Shown: positions 33,730-44,262, counted from the first letter of the stretch. The stretch: 64,000 bases of DNA from Chitinophaga sp. CF418 (GCF_900142925.1 NZ_FRCN01000002.1:62001-126000); one strand, 5' to 3'. The notes: a model not told the origin generated them from the sequence alone. Made by a program: numbers and translations.

Positions 33730-36700
33730 ATGCGTAGAAAACCTATTACCCTGCTTATGTTGACAGGTATTGCCTGTCTCACGGCGAGGGCACAGTCAGC
33801 AGAGACCCAGTTACTGCGTTCCCCATCTATCAGCCAACATCAGATCGCTTTCAACTATGCCGGCGACATATGGACAACAGATGAAAACGGGCAGCACCCT
33901 CAGCGTATTACTGTCAATCCCGATGTAGAACTGGATCCTATGATATCGCCTGATGGCAAATGGATCGCCTTCAGCGGCAACTATGAAGGCAACCTTGACA
34001 TCTATGTCGTGTCTGCAAATGGCGGCATTCCCCGTCGTATTACATACCATCCCGATGCTGATATCATACGTGGATGGCATGGTAATGATAAGATCCTTTT
34101 CGCATCCACACGTCAGTCAATCTCGCCCCGCTTTCAGCAACTGTATGAAATAAGCTTAGATGGAGGCATGCCGGTAAAGCTGAAAATGCCGGAAGCACAC
34201 CAGGGCAACATCTCACCTGACGGACTATATACCGCCTATATTAAACTTCCCGATCCAACGGAAAGAGGTGGTACTTATCATCCGTTTAAGCACTACAGGG
34301 GCGGTAATATGCCACGGGTCTGGATATTTAATAACCAGACAAATGCCGTAACGGAGATCCCTGACGCAGGCTCCAATAATGTTCATCCTGTATGGCTAGG
34401 CAATGATGTATACTTTTTGAGTGACCGTAACGGCACCATGAACGTCTTCCGATATTCCCTATCTGCCCGGACGGTTACACAGGTAACGAACCACAAAGAC
34501 TTTGACGTAAAGACACTTTTCTCTGACGGCAAAACACTTGTATATGAACAAGAGGGCCGCATTAACAAATGGGATGCTGCATCAGGCAAGAGCACTGCAC
34601 TCAGTATCAGCCTGCAGGCAGATCTGCCTTATAAACGCCCTCACTATGTCAATGCGTCTCTCAATACACTCGGCAGCATCAGCCTCTCTCCTACTGGTGT
34701 GAGGGCTGTGGTACAGTTCAGAGGCGATGTATTGACCTTGCCTCTTGACAAAGGCGATGTACGCAATCTTACCGCTACCACCGACATTCATGAACGTACC
34801 CCGGCATGGTCTGCAGATGGTAAATCCATAGCCTATTTCTCTGATGCCAGTGGCGAATACGCGCTGCATATCCGCGATCAGAAAGGCGAGAAACCTGCTG
34901 TTATTATACCATTGGAACCTGGCTTTTATTATAACCCTGTCTGGTCGCCGGATAGCAAAAAGATCGTGTTCAGGGATAAACGTCTGCGCCTGCAATACGT
35001 AGATCTTGACAGCAAGAAGATCAGCCAGATAGATGAAGACACTTACGATCGTCCTGACCAGAACTTCAACCCTAACTGGAGCCCTGACTCCCGCTGGATC
35101 ACATATAACAAAAGGCTTCCTAACAACCTGCAGGCAGTCTTCCTGTATAACCTTGCAGACAAAAAGAGCTCTCAACTCACTGATGGCCGCAGCGAGGCGA
35201 ATGAGCCGGTATTCAGCAAAGACGGTAAATACCTGTTCTTCTATGCGAGCACCAACTATGCGCAGAATACTGGCTGGCTGGATATGACCTCTTTTGAGCG
35301 TAATACCCTTAGCAGCATTTATGCCGTAGTACTGGCCAACAATGTTCCTTCACCGCTTGCACCTGAGAGTGACGATGAACAGGAGAAAAAAGAGGCAGGT
35401 GCTAAAGATACCTCCAAACAAACACGCATAGACCTGGAGAATATTGACCAGCGCATAGTGGCGCTTCCCCTGCCGGCGCAAAGCTATAGACAACTGAATG
35501 GCCTGGTGAATGGCAAGTTGTTATACCAGTCAGATAATACCCTTTATAGTTACGATATCGCGAAACGCAAAAGTGATGTGCTCCTGAATGGGATTAATGG
35601 CTATGCCGTGAGCCAGAATGGAGAGAAACTATTGTATGTCACCTCTACGGCAGCCGGTATTGTGGGTACCGCCAGCAAATCAAATGTGGGTGAAGGCACG
35701 CTGAACATAGCCAACATCCGTACCCTGGTGGATCCTGCGGCAGAATGGAAGCAGATGTTTGATGAACTATGGCGCATAGAGCGCGACTTCTTTTATGTAG
35801 ACAATATGCATGGCGCTGACTGGAAAGCTGTGAAAAAGAAATACGAACGTTTTCTGCCTTATGTGGGCCACAGGGACGACCTCAACTACCTCTTCAACGA
35901 AATGATGAGTGAACTGGTTGTAGGTCATAGCTACGTTAGCCAGGGAGATTTTCCTAAACCGATCACTGAATCTGTAGGCCTGCTCGGCGCCGATTACAGC
36001 ATTGAAAATGGTCGTTTCCGCTTTGCGAAGATCTATTCCGGATTGAACTGGAATCCACAGTTCCAGTCGCCGCTTACAAAGCCAGGCATCAATGTTAAAG
36101 AAGGAGATTATCTACTGGCCGTGAATGGTGTTCCCCTGGATGCAAAGACCAATCTTTACAGCCTGTTCCAGGCCACCGCCGGCAAGCAGGTACGCATACT
36201 GGTGAATCAGCGGCCGGATACAAGCGGCGCAAAGGAATATATCGTGGTGCCTGTCACCAATGAGGTAATGCTGCGCCATATGAACTGGGTGGAGGATAAC
36301 CGTAAAAAGGTGGACCAGCTCAGTAATGGTAAACTGGCATATGTCTACATGCCTAATACCGGCGGCGATGGTTATAACTATTTCAACCGTTACTACTTCT
36401 CCCAATTGGACAAGAAAGGCGTGATTATAGACGAACGTTTTAATGGCGGTGGATCGGCGGCAGACTATGTAATAGACCTGCTGAACCGTGACCTGCTGAA
36501 CTATTGGGGTACCCGTGAAGGCCAACCGATGACCACTCCGGGCAACGCCATATTCGGCCCGAAAGCCATGATCATAAATAGCTATGCAGGTTCCGGTGGT
36601 GACCTGATGCCATTCATGTTCCACGAAAAGAAGCTGGGGCCACTGGTAGGTACCACTACTATGGGTATCCTGGTTGGTATCTACAATTATCCGCAGCTAA

Positions 36701-36927
36701 TGGATGGTGGTTTTGTGACGGCGCCACGACTAGGCATCTTCAGTAAAGACGGCAAATGGATTATTGAAAATAAAGGCGTAGCGCCCGATGTTCAGGTGGA
36801 AATGACCCCGGCTGATGTTATTGCAGGTAAGGATCCACAGCTGGAGAAAACAGTGGAATTACTGATGAAGGAAATCAAAGATGCTCCTGCGGTGAAGAAG
36901 CCAAACGGGCCCGTAAGGGCGGAATAG
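33730..36927 (+). CDS. tricorn-like S41 family serine peptidase
   Basis: Large exported protease of 1065 residues from the ATG at 33730, with a signal peptide (RKPITLLMLTGIACLTARAQ). Upstream in-frame codons lack this feature. The first about 600 residues are two beta-propellers built of PD40-like repeats (ISPDGKWIAFSGNYEGNLDI, WSADGKSIAYFSDASGEYAL, WSPDSKKIVFRDKRLRLQYV). A helical domain, a PDZ domain (INVKEGDYLLAVNGVPLDAK) and an S41 peptidase core follow. Probable catalytic residues are His in VVGHSYVSQ and Ser about 955 in NSYAGSGGD, with DERFNGGGSAADYV before it. This is the tricorn core protease layout that degrades peptides. It stands alone. Confidence 0.92.
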   Translation: MRRKPITLLMLTGIACLTARAQSAETQLLRSPSISQHQIAFNYAGDIWTTDENGQHPQRITVNPDVELDPMISPDGKWIAFSGNYEGNLDIYVVSANGGIPRRITYHPDADIIRGWHGNDKILFASTRQSISPRFQQLYEISLDGGMPVKLKMPEAHQGNISPDGLYTAYIKLPDPTERGGTYHPFKHYRGGNMPRVWIFNNQTNAVTEIPDAGSNNVHPVWLGNDVYFLSDRNGTMNVFRYSLSARTVTQVTNHKDFDVKTLFSDGKTLVYEQEGRINKWDAASGKSTALSISLQADLPYKRPHYVNASLNTLGSISLSPTGVRAVVQFRGDVLTLPLDKGDVRNLTATTDIHERTPAWSADGKSIAYFSDASGEYALHIRDQKGEKPAVIIPLEPGFYYNPVWSPDSKKIVFRDKRLRLQYVDLDSKKISQIDEDTYDRPDQNFNPNWSPDSRWITYNKRLPNNLQAVFLYNLADKKSSQLTDGRSEANEPVFSKDGKYLFFYASTNYAQNTGWLDMTSFERNTLSSIYAVVLANNVPSPLAPESDDEQEKKEAGAKDTSKQTRIDLENIDQRIVALPLPAQSYRQLNGLVNGKLLYQSDNTLYSYDIAKRKSDVLLNGINGYAVSQNGEKLLYVTSTAAGIVGTASKSNVGEGTLNIANIRTLVDPAAEWKQMFDELWRIERDFFYVDNMHGADWKAVKKKYERFLPYVGHRDDLNYLFNEMMSELVVGHSYVSQGDFPKPITESVGLLGADYSIENGRFRFAKIYSGLNWNPQFQSPLTKPGINVKEGDYLLAVNGVPLDAKTNLYSLFQATAGKQVRILVNQRPDTSGAKEYIVVPVTNEVMLRHMNWVEDNRKKVDQLSNGKLAYVYMPNTGGDGYNYFNRYYFSQLDKKGVIIDERFNGGGSAADYVIDLLNRDLLNYWGTREGQPMTTPGNAIFGPKAMIINSYAGSGGDLMPFMFHEKKLGPLVGTTTMGILVGIYNYPQLMDGGFVTAPRLGIFSKDGKWIIENKGVAPDVQVEMTPADVIAGKDPQLEKTVELLMKEIKDAPAVKKPNGPVRAE

Positions 36928-37060
36928 GCAACTGTAGCCTATCGTTGAACCAAACATCGGAAGTGATGTTATTTTAACAAAGGAGACATCAAGTGAACAT
37001 TCCCCGGGGAGACACCCGCTCTTCCCCTGTATTATAGAGGGCTTTAGGGTGCTTTTGATA

Positions 37061-37093
37061 TGGATTTGAGGTGGACTTGAGCTGGACTTAATA
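37061..37093 (+). repeat. three 11-bp tandem repeat units
   Basis: Units TGGATTTGAGG, TGGACTTGAGC and TGGACTTAATA in a row, in the gap after the tricorn-like gene. No frame crosses it. Confidence 0.6.
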
Positions 37094-37122
37094 CAAACAG
37101 GAGCAAGTTAAGATTATATGAG

Positions 37123-37156
37123 AAGAGGGCGAACCAGGTACCTGGTCCGCCCTCTT
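37123..37156. terminator. bidirectional terminator between the tricorn-like gene and carB
   Basis: AAGAGGGCG-a-ACCAGGT pairs with ACCTGGT-c-CGCCCTCTT: a 16-bp stem with one mismatch, between convergent genes. Confidence 0.75.
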
Positions 37157-37177
37157 TAGTATGATAAATGGTTACCC

Positions 37178-39997
37178 TTATTTGTTACTCAAATACATGC
37201 TCTTCTCTTTATACAGGGTCCTGAAGTAAGGGTCCCTGAGATCTTTGATGAAACGGATAGCTTCACCGGTAGATTTCATTTCAGGGCCGAGTTCTTTATT
37301 TACACCCGGGAACTTGTTAAAGGAGAACACTGGTTCTTTGATGGCAAAACCGTTCAGTTTCTTTTCTATCTTGAAATCTGTCAGTTTCTTCACACCCAGC
37401 ATTATTTTGGTAGCAATGTTCAGGTAAGGTACCTGGTATGCTTTTGCAATGAACGGCGTAGTACGGGAAGCACGTGGATTAGCCTCGATCACATATACCT
37501 GTCCGCCTTTAACAGCAAACTGGATATTGATCAGACCACGGATATCAAGTGCACGGGCGATCTTCTCTGCGTAGTATTCCATGGTGGTTACTTCCAGTGG
37601 GCTCAGGTTGAACGCTGGTAATACCGCGTTACTATCACCACTGTGGATACCGGCAGGTTCGATATGCTCCATTACTCCCATTACGTGGAAGTTCTCTCCG
37701 TCAAAGATACCGTCGATCTCTGCCTCCTGGCAACGATCCAGGAAGTGGTCGATCAGGATCTTATTACCCGGCAGGTGTCTCAGCAGGCTGAGTACAGATG
37801 CTTCCAGTTCTTCTTCGTTGATCACGATACGCATACGCTGACCACCCAGTACATAAGAAGGACGCACCAGCACAGGGTAACCTACTTCTTTGGCTACTTC
37901 TATTGCATCGTCAGTAGTATATGCTGTACCATAGTTCGGATAAGGTATTTTCAGTTCTTTCAGCAGGTCGGAGAAACGGCCACGGTCTTCCGCGATATCC
38001 ATGTTGTCGAAAGAGGTACCAATGATCTTAACACCTTTTTCTTCCAGGCGTTTAGCCAGCTTCAGGGCTGTCTGTCCGCCCAGCTGAACGATCACCCCTT
38101 CTGGTTTTTCCAGCTCGATGATCTCCCAGAGGTGTTCCCAGAATACCGGTTCGAAGTACAGCTTGTTGGCCATATCGAAGTCGGTTGATACTGTTTCAGG
38201 GTTACAGTTCACCATGATAGCGTCGAATCCTGCTTCCTGGATCGCTTGTAAGCCGTGCGTACAGCAGTAGTCGAACTCAATACCCTGACCAATACGGTTA
38301 GGACCGGAGCCCAGTACTATTATTTTCTTCTTATCTGAAGGTTTGCTTTCATTTACAGTATCAAAGGCAGAATAGAAGTATGGCGTGATAGCCTCAAACT
38401 CAGCGCTGCAGGTATCTACCATTTTATAGGTACGGGAGATGCCGAGTGCTTTACGTTTCTGATATACTTCGTCTTCTTCGCAGTTACCGAACAGGTGTAC
38501 CAGCTGCATGTCGGAGAAGCCCATTTTCTTGGCGTCGCTCAGCAGTTCTTTTGGTACAGTATCCAGATCATGTTCCTTCAGCTGCTTTTCCATGTTCACG
38601 ATATCGTTGATCTGGTTGAGGAACCACTTATCGATATAGGTCATCTGGTGGATGTGTTTCACAGAAACACCTTCCATCAGGGCGTCCTTGATACGGAAGA
38701 TACGGTCCCAGGTAGGCGTCTTCAGTCTTTCCAGCAGCTGCTCACTCTTCATGGCAGATTTCCCGTAGTAACCGAGGCCCAGTGCATCGTTTTCCAGGCT
38801 CTGGCAGGCTTTCTGCAAAGCTTCAGGGAAAGTACGGCCGATAGCCATTACCTCACCTACAGACTTCATCTGAAGCCCCAGGGTCTGGTCAGCACCTTTA
38901 AATTTATCGAAGTTCCAGCGTGGCATTTTTACGATCACGTAGTCCAGCGCAGGTTCAAAGAAAGCGGAAGTAGTTTGGGTGATCTGGTTTTCCAGTTCAT
39001 CCAGTGTATAACCGATAGCCAGTTTCGCAGCGATCTTAGCGATAGGGTAACCGGTGGCTTTGGATGCCAGTGCGGAAGAGCGGCTTACACGAGGGTTGAT
39101 CTCGATAGCGATCAGTTCTTCGTTTTCCGGGTTCAAGGAGAACTGTACGTTACAACCGCCGGCGAAGTTACCGAGGTCACGCATCATCATCATGGCCTTG
39201 TTACGCATGTCCTGGAAAGCAGTATCGCTCAGGGTCATGGCAGGCGCCACAGTGATGGAGTCACCGGTATGGATACCCATTGGGTCCAGGTTCTCTACAG
39301 TACAGATGATCACCACGTTGTCCTTGCTGTCACGCAGCAGTTCAAGTTCGAACTCTTTCCATCCCAGTACTGCTTTTTCTACCAGTACCTCATGGATGGG
39401 GGATGCCTGCAAACCGCGTTGCAGTGCTTCGTCCAGTTCATCTTTACTATGTACGAAACCACCTCCGGTACCACCCAGGGTAAAGGATGGACGGATTACC
39501 AGGGGGAATCCTATTTCCTGCGCAAACTCTTTTCCTTCCAGGAAGGAGTTGGCAGTTCTGGCCGGCGCAACCGGTACTCCCAGTTGAATCATCCACTGAC
39601 GGAACTGTTCGCGGTCTTCAGCCTTGTCGATGGCCTTGATGTCCACACCGATGAGGCGAACATTATATTTCTGCCATATTCCCAGCTCATCCACTTCTTT
39701 ACAAAGGTTCAGCGCTGTCTGTCCACCCATGGTAGGCAGTACGGCATCAATCTGCTGTTCTTCCAGTATCTGTTCTATACTTTCTACCGTTAACGGCAAC
39801 AGGTATACCTTATCGGCCATCATAGGGTCAGTCATGATAGTAGCCGGATTGGAATTGATCAACACTACCCTGATACCTTCCTCACGCAGCGAACGGGCTG
39901 CCTGGGAGCCGGAATAGTCAAATTCACAAGCCTGGCCAATAATAATAGGACCAGAACCAATAATAAGAACAGATTTGATAGAAGAATCTTTCGGCAT
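37178..39997 (-). CDS. carB: carbamoyl-phosphate synthase large subunit, without regulatory domain
   Basis: Makes carbamoyl phosphate for pyrimidines and arginine with the small glutaminase subunit. The 939-residue protein has both ATP-grasp halves: [20 protein letters not shown] and [20 protein letters not shown] mark the two halves, with [19 protein letters not shown] and [19 protein letters not shown] as the metal/ATP sites. It stops at about the end of the second synthetase half ([18 protein letters not shown]). The C-terminal MGS-like allosteric domain of the 1073-residue E. coli enzyme is absent. There is no frame downstream that could encode it. carA is not in the window. Confidence 0.96.
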   Translation of the reverse strand: MPKDSSIKSVLIIGSGPIIIGQACEFDYSGSQAARSLREEGIRVVLINSNPATIMTDPMMADKVYLLPLTVESIEQILEEQQIDAVLPTMGGQTALNLCKEVDELGIWQKYNVRLIGVDIKAIDKAEDREQFRQWMIQLGVPVAPARTANSFLEGKEFAQEIGFPLVIRPSFTLGGTGGGFVHSKDELDEALQRGLQASPIHEVLVEKAVLGWKEFELELLRDSKDNVVIICTVENLDPMGIHTGDSITVAPAMTLSDTAFQDMRNKAMMMMRDLGNFAGGCNVQFSLNPENEELIAIEINPRVSRSSALASKATGYPIAKIAAKLAIGYTLDELENQITQTTSAFFEPALDYVIVKMPRWNFDKFKGADQTLGLQMKSVGEVMAIGRTFPEALQKACQSLENDALGLGYYGKSAMKSEQLLERLKTPTWDRIFRIKDALMEGVSVKHIHQMTYIDKWFLNQINDIVNMEKQLKEHDLDTVPKELLSDAKKMGFSDMQLVHLFGNCEEDEVYQKRKALGISRTYKMVDTCSAEFEAITPYFYSAFDTVNESKPSDKKKIIVLGSGPNRIGQGIEFDYCCTHGLQAIQEAGFDAIMVNCNPETVSTDFDMANKLYFEPVFWEHLWEIIELEKPEGVIVQLGGQTALKLAKRLEEKGVKIIGTSFDNMDIAEDRGRFSDLLKELKIPYPNYGTAYTTDDAIEVAKEVGYPVLVRPSYVLGGQRMRIVINEEELEASVLSLLRHLPGNKILIDHFLDRCQEAEIDGIFDGENFHVMGVMEHIEPAGIHSGDSNAVLPAFNLSPLEVTTMEYYAEKIARALDIRGLINIQFAVKGGQVYVIEANPRASRTTPFIAKAYQVPYLNIATKIMLGVKKLTDFKIEKKLNGFAIKEPVFSFNKFPGVNKELGPEMKSTGEAIRFIKDLRDPYFRTLYKEKSMYLSNK

Positions 39998-40066
39998 TTG
40001 CGTATTCTATTGAAAAATTTAAAACCTAACTGATTTTAATACCATTCACCAGACAAAAAAATCGTG

Positions 40067-40099
40067 CAAAATTAAGGGTTTCAAAGTTTAAAGTTGCAA
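40067..40099 (-). promoter_or_regulatory. candidate carB promoter (TTG-N22-TAATTTTG)
   Basis: Minus-strand TAATTTTG (40074-40067) fits TAnnTTTG and is preceded by TTG at 40099-40097 after 22 nt. It lies 70 bp before the carB ATG. Confidence 0.45.
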
Positions 40100-40503
40100 T
40101 TAAATTTAACGCCTTCTGATTGCCAGACCTGCAAATCCTTTACTGACAAGCCCTTAGCCTGATGAATAATATTAATACACATATTTTCCCGCCACTTCCC
40201 ATGTTTCTGTAGTGAGACCTCCCACATATCCGGAAAAACACATATATTTATAGCGAAACTGTTATTGCGCTTTTTCCACCCGGTATGAAAAAACTTAATT
40301 CCTTAGCACCGTAGCGAATCCCGGAGAAGGATATAGCCGTATATTAATATGATTTAATGATCATATTATACTTATGAAGTAAATGGGGTGGCAATACTTT
40401 AGAGACTAAAAGAAACTTGTAAACGAACGATGAGCATTAGATCGCAGTATTTTTAAATAACAGTAATTATATATCTGATCTTTAATTCAAACCCTGATAC
40501 CTG
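40100..40503. other. non-coding gap between carB and the unknown lipoprotein gene
   Basis: About 400 bp, AT-rich, holding the divergent promoters. No repeat, strong hairpin or frame stands out. Confidence 0.5.
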
Positions 40504-41577
40504 ATGAAAAAAATTCTATTTTTCGGAATACTGGCATGCAGTCTTGCATTTAACGCCTGTAAAAAAAGCTCGGACGACCAGGGCGGCGACACTGAGCAAC
40601 CGACAAAAATCGACACTGTTTATCTGAACGACAGAGTTGCGCTGGCCTCCAAAGTAAAAGTTGCTTTTGGTATCTCCACCCCAGGAAGCATCCCTGCGGC
40701 GACAACCGCCAGCGGTACTCCTGTTCTGGTTGAAAACAAAAATATTGTAGACGCCATTAGCGGCCGTTACATAGTTATTAAGCCTACCTTCAGCTATTAT
40801 GAGTCAACGATCAAGGGCTATTATGTGTCCATCGTTGGAAGCAGTGTGCATTTTGAAGTGGATTATTCTACCAACCGTGGCTTTTACAGGCAGGCGCCCC
40901 AGGTGCAGAACTCCCTGTTCCGTGAGGGTGACTACGTAGACTCTTCCATTATCGTCAAACTACCCAAATACATAATAGGCGACACACTATCCCTTTCCTA
41001 CGCCGCTTACGATTCATTGGGCCATGTCAGCAACAAGGTATTGGCGCATGTACGTATTCACAGCCAGAATGGTATTGCAGACTATCAGGATTTTGTGGGC
41101 AGCTGGAAAGTGAATAGAAAAACTGATGCAAATGGCGTATGGCAGAACTATTATATTCCGGATACATCCCGTACCAATTTTGCCTGTGTGAATGGCAAGG
41201 TGCAATACTGTCTGAATAATCAGCAGAGCTGTTTTGAGGGCATTGCGGCTATAACAGCGGTTACGAAATATGACCTGATGTTTACAGACCAGAATGAATA
41301 CAGTGAATTGTTCTCCGCTACCCTCTCCCGTGTAGTCATGGATAATTCTACGTGTGATAAACTGAACTATGGCACACAAATAGTGAGCAAACTGGAAAAA
41401 GGCGGATGGTCATTCAATCCGGAAACAAAGATCATGACCATAGTGGTAGACAACAATGGTATTGAGTACAATAACTTTTATTCCTACCAGGTGAAGATAC
41501 TGGAAATGACGCCTCAGCTGGTTACTTTAGTAAGGCTCGATAACACCTCTTATACGGTGGAAATTGTTAAAAAATAA
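40504..41577 (+). CDS. secreted lipoprotein of unknown function
   Basis: Protein of 357 residues with a lipoprotein signal peptide (KKILFFGILACSLAFNAC, Cys 19) followed by a charged linker KKSSDDQGGDTEQPTKID, typical of surface-exposed Bacteroidetes lipoproteins. The rest is beta-rich, with an Ig-like first part (YYVSIVGSSVHFEVDYST) and a lipocalin-like second part (DFVGSWKVNRKTDANGVWQN) that contains four cysteines. I do not recognise the family. It has its own terminator and stands alone. Confidence 0.8.
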   Translation: MKKILFFGILACSLAFNACKKSSDDQGGDTEQPTKIDTVYLNDRVALASKVKVAFGISTPGSIPAATTASGTPVLVENKNIVDAISGRYIVIKPTFSYYESTIKGYYVSIVGSSVHFEVDYSTNRGFYRQAPQVQNSLFREGDYVDSSIIVKLPKYIIGDTLSLSYAAYDSLGHVSNKVLAHVRIHSQNGIADYQDFVGSWKVNRKTDANGVWQNYYIPDTSRTNFACVNGKVQYCLNNQQSCFEGIAAITAVTKYDLMFTDQNEYSELFSATLSRVVMDNSTCDKLNYGTQIVSKLEKGGWSFNPETKIMTIVVDNNGIEYNNFYSYQVKILEMTPQLVTLVRLDNTSYTVEIVKK

Positions 41578-41600
41578 TCATCTCTTTATTTCACAATATC

Positions 41601-41633
41601 AGAGGGGGCTAATCACTGCGATCAGCCCCCTCT
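41601..41633 (+). terminator. terminator after the unknown lipoprotein gene
   Basis: AGAGGGGGCT and AGCCCCCTCT form a perfect 10-bp stem, followed by ATTTTTC, 23 bp past the stop codon. Confidence 0.8.
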
Positions 41634-41640
41634 ATTTTTC

Positions 41641-41690
41641 TCCCCCTGGTTGCACCGGGGGCTACAAACATGCGACCTTTCCCAAAGTTT
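41641..41690. repeat. truncated REP-like element
   Basis: CCCCCTGGTTGCACCGGGGG is an 8-bp hairpin followed by GCTACAAACATGCGACC. It matches the hairpin plus GCTACAAACAC core of the copies at 33421-33565, but the downstream hairpin and ATTGCGTT part are missing. Confidence 0.55.
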
Positions 41691-41707
41691 TCACTTTGAT
41701 ACTAAAC

Positions 41708-42859
41708 TTACGCTTTTACTTTCTTGCTCATTACCGCTATAAACATCCCCATCAGGGCAATAATTGTAAACGAAATACGCAGACTGGTAGCCTGTGCAAC
41801 AAATCCGATCAACGGAGGACCAGCCAGGAAGCCCAGGTAACCGATAGTGGATACAGCTGCCAGGGCCATACCGGGAGATGACGGCTTACTACGGCCTGCC
41901 GCACTATATACCAGCGGTACCACAGAAGATACACCAGCTCCTACCAGCAGGAAGCCAAATATAGCCGTGCTGAAGTATGGCAACGTTACAGCTATCAGCA
42001 ATCCGCCTGCTGTCAGCGCCCCACTCAGCTGCAACATCCGTTTAGTACCGAAACGTACGGTCAGCCAGTCGGCCACAAAGCGGAAAGCGGCCATCGTACT
42101 CATAAATGCGGTATAACCCAGACCGGCAGTTCTCTCCGAAGCGCCTACCACTTTTTTGAAATATACCCCGCTCCAGTCGAACATCGTCCCTTCACAGATC
42201 ATAGAACAAAAAGCGATGATCCCCAGCGTCAGCAGCACCTTATCGGGCCAGGCGAGCAGAGGGGTCTTTTCTGTTCCGGCTGGCGCATCGTGTGTCACTG
42301 CATATCTGATAGCAACACCTACAATGGCGATACCCAGCACCATGATGAGCAGGAAGTGCTGGTAAGGCACTATTGCCAGCGCGGCCATACCTGAACCGAT
42401 GGATGCACCGGCAAATCCTCCCAGGCTCCAAAGTCCGTGAAAGGAGGCCATTATAGAGCGGCCATACATCGCCTCCACAAGCACTGCCTGTGTATTTACA
42501 GCAATATTGGCCAGGTTGCCACAAAAGCCGAACAATACCAGGCAACCGAATAACTGCCAGCTTGCTTCGGTTAAGCCCAGCGTAGGCAATACCCCTGCAT
42601 ATAATAAACCGGCTATCATCAGTACCTGACGACTACCATACTTACTTACCATTACACCCGCCACCGGCATGGATAACATAGAGCCGATGGGGAGCGCCAA
42701 TAACATACTACCCAGTGCACCTTCGGAAAGGTGCAGCTTTTCCTGGATAGCCGGAATCCTGGAGGCCCAGCTCGAAAAGCATAGTCCAGTCAGAAAAAAC
42801 AAGGCGCTTACGGCAATGCGTGTCGTTCTTTTTTGCGAATGACTGATTGTCAATTCCAT
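41708..42859 (-). CDS. MFS transporter
   Basis: Major facilitator superfamily permease of 383 residues with about 12 hydrophobic segments. Features include FFLTGLCFSSWASRIPAIQE, the loop 2-3 region GVMVSKYGSRQVLMIAGLL and a central hydrophilic loop near THDAPAGTEKTP. The start SSWASRIPAIQ resembles the YbjJ/FucP-like subgroup, but the substrate cannot be read from the sequence. The DeoR-type regulator lies 39 bp upstream on the same strand, which suggests a sugar-related or nucleoside-related role. Confidence 0.85.
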   Translation of the reverse strand: MELTISHSQKRTTRIAVSALFFLTGLCFSSWASRIPAIQEKLHLSEGALGSMLLALPIGSMLSMPVAGVMVSKYGSRQVLMIAGLLYAGVLPTLGLTEASWQLFGCLVLFGFCGNLANIAVNTQAVLVEAMYGRSIMASFHGLWSLGGFAGASIGSGMAALAIVPYQHFLLIMVLGIAIVGVAIRYAVTHDAPAGTEKTPLLAWPDKVLLTLGIIAFCSMICEGTMFDWSGVYFKKVVGASERTAGLGYTAFMSTMAAFRFVADWLTVRFGTKRMLQLSGALTAGGLLIAVTLPYFSTAIFGFLLVGAGVSSVVPLVYSAAGRSKPSSPGMALAAVSTIGYLGFLAGPPLIGFVAQATSLRISFTIIALMGMFIAVMSKKVKA

Positions 42860-42898
42860 ATTGTTGATACTTTGAAATTCTAAAAGTTGGCTGTTTTG

Positions 42899-43645
42899 TC
42901 AGATAACATTTATTCCCAGCTGGCGATAAGGCGCCGCCAGGGCTAAACCGGCTTCGTCGGTTATGATGGTATCCATTGCTGTTATATTACATACCTTATA
43001 GGGCTCCGCAGTCCCCATCTTATCACTGGTCACCAGGGCGATCACCTTATTGGCCGACTGTACCATTACGTTCTTCACCGCCGCTTCGTCCATATCCGGC
43101 CCTGTTACCCCTACTTCGGTGTGCAGGCTGCATACTCCCATAAAACAGATATCAGCCCGCAGCTTTTCCAGCATCCTGATAGTATCCAGCCCGGAAGTGA
43201 CCTGAGAGCTTTTGAAGATCCTTCCACCGGTGAGTATCACATCTACTCCCGGGTGCTCCATTAATTGCATAGCGATGGGAACACTAGGTGTTACAACGGT
43301 GAGCTGAAGATCAGGAGGGAACAGTTTTACCAGGGCATAGGTGGAAGTTCCTCCGTCCATAATAATGGTCTGCCCATTATGCAGAAAGGATAATGCTTTG
43401 TTAGCAATAGCCCTCTTATCGTCCTCATGGAGCAGGATGCGTTCATTAAAAGCGAAAGGATTGGGAGAATGCGGAATAGCGCCTCCCCTGACCTTGATAA
43501 GCAGACCGTTCTGGGCCAGTACTTCCAGGTCGCGCCGCACGGTATCTTCAGATACCTGCAGATCATTACTCAGCTCTGTGTGCAATACCTTATGGTCTGT
43601 CTGCAACTTCTTGAGTATATAATCAAACCGCTCTTCTTTCAGCAT
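42899..43645 (-). CDS. DeoR/GlpR-family transcriptional regulator
   Basis: Repressor-type regulator of 248 residues from the ATG at 43645. The HTH (about residues 3-58) has ERFDYILKKLQTDHKVLHTE and SEDTVRRDLEVLAQNGLLIK, the DeoR signature. The C-terminal effector domain resembles sugar-phosphate isomerases (IIMDGGTSTYALVKLFPPDL, CFMGVCSLHTEVGVTGPDMD, VIALVTSDKMGT), which usually binds a phosphorylated sugar. It precedes the MFS gene on one transcript and is divergent from the 5'-nucleotidase gene (94-bp gap), so it may control both. Confidence 0.93.
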   Translation of the reverse strand: MLKEERFDYILKKLQTDHKVLHTELSNDLQVSEDTVRRDLEVLAQNGLLIKVRGGAIPHSPNPFAFNERILLHEDDKRAIANKALSFLHNGQTIIMDGGTSTYALVKLFPPDLQLTVVTPSVPIAMQLMEHPGVDVILTGGRIFKSSQVTSGLDTIRMLEKLRADICFMGVCSLHTEVGVTGPDMDEAAVKNVMVQSANKVIALVTSDKMGTAEPYKVCNITAMDTIITDEAGLALAAPYRQLGINVI

Positions 43646-43715
43646 AATCTTGCAATTTCCTGCAAAAATATGAAACATTCTGCAATAACATGCTATGTAT
43701 TTTCAGTAAAATGGG

Positions 43716-43723
43716 TAACTTTG
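43716..43723 (+). promoter_or_regulatory. -7 box (TAACTTTG) before the 5'-nucleotidase gene
   Basis: TAACTTTG fits TAnnTTTG, 16 bp before the ATG, in the 94-bp gap shared with the DeoR-type regulator. Confidence 0.5.
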
Positions 43724-43739
43724 CAAAAAACAGCAGAAT

Positions 43740-44261
43740 ATGGCAAGAATTGCAATAGACATGGATGGCGTTATGGCAGATACTACCCAGCAATATATTA
43801 ACTGGTATGCCGAACGCTATGGCGTGCAGGTAGATAAAGCAGCATTATACGGACACCCGGAAACGTCCGGATTTCCCCATGGTAAGGAAGTGATACGCGG
43901 GTTCTTATATGAGCCGGGGTTCTTCAGGAACAAACCTGTCATTAAAGACAGCCAGGAAGTGATCAAAGCATTATATGATAAACATGAAGTGTTCATCGTA
44001 TCTGCCGCAATGGAGTTCCCCAATTCATTACCCGAGAAGCTGGAATGGCTGGCAGAGTTCTATCCGTTTATAAGCTGGCAGAATATTGTATTCTGTGGAT
44101 CCAAAACAATTGTGCAGGCAGACTATATGATAGACGACCATGTAAAGAATCTGCAGCCCTTTAAAGGAGAAGCGCTGATGTTCACTGCTCCGCATAATAT
44201 CAATGTAACTGGTTTTAAAAGGGTCAACAGCTGGGAGGAAGTTGGCAGCCTGTTATTATAA
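43740..44261 (+). CDS. 5'(3')-deoxyribonucleotidase-like HAD phosphatase
   Basis: HAD-superfamily enzyme of 173 residues of the NT5C type, dephosphorylating (deoxy)nucleoside monophosphates. Motif I is IAIDMDGVMAD with the two catalytic aspartates. Other signs are EVIRGFLYEPGFFRNKP (cap/substrate region), FIVSAAMEFPNS (motif II serine) and ADYMIDDHVKNL (motif IV acidic pair). It is divergent from the DeoR-type gene and nearly touches the convergent transposase-like gene (1 bp). Confidence 0.88.
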   Translation: MARIAIDMDGVMADTTQQYINWYAERYGVQVDKAALYGHPETSGFPHGKEVIRGFLYEPGFFRNKPVIKDSQEVIKALYDKHEVFIVSAAMEFPNSLPEKLEWLAEFYPFISWQNIVFCGSKTIVQADYMIDDHVKNLQPFKGEALMFTAPHNINVTGFKRVNSWEEVGSLLL

Positions 44262-44262
44262 T

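Noticed and set aside
38495..39793. 432-residue plus-strand frame opposite carB
   Set aside because: A shadow of carB; H- and V-rich translation typical of the reverse strand of a real gene.
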